DNA of 64,000 bases from Antedon mediterranea (taxonomy: Eukaryota > Echinodermata > Crinoidea > Comatulida > Antedonidae), in assembly GCF_964355755.1 (NCBI RefSeq), contig NC_092673.1, forward strand, positions 2,175,001 through 2,239,000, read 5' to 3'. Shown here piece by piece: positions 61,922 through 64,000 of this stretch. The position numbers were made by a program, and so were the translations under genes. How positions within the stretch are numbered: position 1 is the first letter of the stretch; every line of letters begins with the position of its first letter. The notes under the pieces are model-generated. The model did not search any database, was not told the origin of the DNA, and was given only the letters and a program-made list of their open reading frames with translations.

Positions 61922-64000
61922 CTTAAAACGGAAAATAAATACAAATACATAATTATACAACATTAACTTAGTAGAAAAAATAAACATTTCATATACTGTA
62001 TTATATTGTTATGTTTTTTTATATTAAAATTTGTTATTTTACTGTTTTTCCATGTTTTAAAGAATTCTGTATGCATGTTTTAACCTTTTATTTTCTATAG
62101 GACAGAACAGGACCATATGTAAAACAGGTTATACATCTATACCTGATATCATGGTTTTATCCTGTATAAATATGTTTTCAAAATAAAATAAATCTATTTT
62201 TATTGTTTTTTTATAATTTCTATATTCATAATCATTCTAATGTGGAAAATAGCAAAATAAATGATATATTTATTTATTTATTTCACTCCAAAGCAACAGC
62301 GAATCATCGCCACTAATAATATATATAAGTTAATTTTCAAAACAAACAGAGCTTTACTTTAATATTTCATACATAATTGGAATCCCTTAATTATCACCAA
62401 TAACTTGGTTAAAATTTGATCATGAAATGGAATCATTATAGAAATATATTCATAGAATGTATTGAAGTTAAAATTAAAATACATGTGTGAAGTAATGTTT
62501 ATGTATTTATGTAGAGAATTCCACAAACAATGTCATCTCAATGCGATGTGGACTTAGATGGTACACTTTTCAACAACACGCTTCTCCCTAAGGGTCACGT
62601 CATTGCAGTGCTGCCAAGTACGACATAATTTCATCTGTCTATGACAGTGGTTGTGTGAGCTGGTACACCAGGGTAACCCCCTACTCATCTCAAAAGATTT
62701 ATAGGTAGGTTCTATTCAAGAAGCACTTATCGGAGAAGACTACACCAGACTCATGGAGCGAGGGAGCATCTAATCCTTGCCATAAGGCTATGTATTTCGT
62801 TTTTTATTTTTACGCTGTCCTAACCGTTCGGCCACTCACTCTAATAAAGCTGATCGATTGCCCGAGTGAAAAATTAGTCCCAACCAAGATTTGAATGGCT
62901 GGTATGCCTTAAGGACCACTGGACACCTTTCAAGGAGAAGTCTTTTACCCTCAACAATATATATTTATGAATATGTATATTGTCCTTTACATAGTCAGTA
63001 ACCTGACTCACACAAACGCTCTATCATACATGTTTAAATCCATTATTAGTCCTTAAATTATCCTGATGGATGCTCCAAACAATGCCATCCTCGATGGGAA
63101 CGTGTGAAGATGGAAATAGTATGTGGCGCCAGAATGTCCTTGAATGAAAACAATGATAAACACATTAGCTGATATGATAAAACAATGTGTGTTTTAGAAT
63201 ATGTGCACAAACACATTAGTTGATATGATAAAACAATGTATGTTTTAGAATATTATGTGCACAAATAAAAAAAAACAAGTAAATTCTCACCGTTTATTTG
63301 TAAGTCCCAAAAAGATCCTAAAGTTTTCAACAAATCCAAAGCTGTATGGATTCTTATACACCTGACAAAAAAAATTATTACAGTATAAAAATTACCATGT
63401 TATGCTTAGCCATGTATGGCAGTTATGTCAGATAAACTAGACATTTTAAAACAGGTAATGTACTGATGAACATTGTAATGTTTTTCATATTTAAATAAAT
63501 GTACGTATGAAGCTCTGTCTATTCTATCAAAAAAGTTTGATAAAAAAGGTGTGTTGTGCTCAAATATGGTAGTAATATGACATCATCGTGTCCATATATG
63601 GGCACATCACATTTTGTTGTAGTAAGATCATTGCACATAAACCCCCAAAAACAAACAGAGCATGAAATGGAATCATAAAAATATATTTTTTATGAATCGC
63701 ATGAGTGTACTACATGTGATCAATGAATTAAACATGGCAAAACTTCCTAGTAGATGATCACAATTCAAAATTTAATTGATAAGTAGGTAATACATAAAAA
63801 TACTTACCACGCCGACTTTTTTTAATCGTTTCCGCTCTTCGTTATTAATATAGCGCTCAATACTGGTCTCTCCTCTACTGATAAGATAAACATGCCAACA
63901 TGTTAGGATACCTAAAGCTATTGTTACGCTGAATGTTAAAAAGAATTCGTAGATGATCACTTTATGGAATGTACTCTCCTTTTCTTTCACCATGTTGTTA
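61819..64000 (-). CDS. ZDHHC16: Palmitoyltransferase ZDHHC16, 3' part (5' end beyond window)
   Basis: The window holds the C-terminal exons only. Exon A (63808 to beyond 64000) encodes a membrane segment (YEFFLTFSVTIALGILTCWH) and the family phrase LISRGETSIERYINNEERKR. Exon B (63291-63361) gives VYKNPYSFGFVENFRIFLGL. It ends in phase 2 and can join either of two terminal exons with similar coding: 63024-63138 (RTFWRHILFPSSHVPIEDGI, 38 codons with stop) or 61819-61921 (RSFIRHVLFPSSHLPITDGF, 34 codons with stop). The catalytic DHHC domain lies upstream, out of view. The family adds palmitate to proteins in ER/Golgi membranes. The identification rests on recalled similarity to human ZDHHC16; both terminal exons keep the ...FPSSH.P... 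motif. Confidence 0.88.
62515..62605 (-). pseudogene. Decayed third copy of the ZDHHC16 terminal exon
   Basis: On the minus strand GAGATGACATTGTTTGTGGA resembles GAGGATGGCATTGTTTGGAG of the proximal terminal exon, and upstream CGTGTTGTTGAAAAGTGTAC only loosely follows its CATGTTCTTTTTCCATC counterpart. The frame matching the family meets a stop. It lies between the two good terminal exons. Confidence 0.45.
63511..63622. mobile_element. MITE, AGCTCTGTCTACACTATC family, copy 8, right end missing
   Basis: Starts AGCTCTGTCTATTCTATCAA and continues with the family core (AATATGGTAGTAATATGACA, GGGCACATCACATTTTGTTG) but the right inverted repeat is absent. It lies in the ZDHHC16 intron between exons A and B. 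Confidence 0.75.

Overview
The window is from an AT-rich animal nuclear genome. All genes have many exons separated by GT-AG introns, with one candidate minor-class AT-AC intron. The introns are full of tRNA-derived SINEs and short inverted-repeat DNA elements. The proteins look like those of a deuterostome invertebrate: conserved orthologues of human genes beside a NACHT/leucine-rich-repeat immune-type receptor with death-fold domains. I favour an echinoderm, possibly a crinoid, but the sequence does not prove this.

Layout. 1-3306: non-coding and repeat-rich. It holds a 41-bp near-perfect palindrome, an inverted-repeat element built of a GATGAAAATTGCGTC minisatellite, a ~100-bp satellite with a palindrome in each unit, and then the KCMF1 promoter region. 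3307-8751 (+): KCMF1, an E3 ubiquitin ligase gene, 7 coding exons. 8752-12054: non-coding, including a duplicated ~320-bp block that looks like a duplicated 5' UTR exon. 12055-19308 (+): a tandem DED-like / NACHT / LRR receptor gene in which an array of ~48-bp phase-1 microexons encodes the linker. 17048-24216: a 3.58-kb tandem duplication that copies the LRR end of this gene without its DED and NACHT parts. The right breakpoint lies in a CR1/Jockey-like retrotransposon fragment (minus strand, ~24050-24530). 25475-35846 (-): DDX56, an RNA helicase gene, 13 exons, with two large transposable elements in its introns. 36673-39850 (-): CHMP7 (ESCRT-III), 9 exons. 40078-53542 (+): TTF2, a SNF2-family transcription termination factor gene, 20 exons, divergent from CHMP7 across 227 bp. 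58144-59253 (-): an alpha-crystallin-domain protein with a polyproline tail. 61819-64000 (-): the 3' end of ZDHHC16, a palmitoyltransferase gene, with at least two alternative terminal exons.

The conserved genes are ordinary housekeeping genes and share no evident pathway: ubiquitination, ribosome biogenesis, membrane remodelling, transcription termination and palmitoylation. The fast-evolving part is the NLR locus, where exon, promoter and 3.6-kb duplications coexist. Exon limits were set by hand from splice signals, reading phase and recalled family similarity. No alignment, expression data or database search was used.
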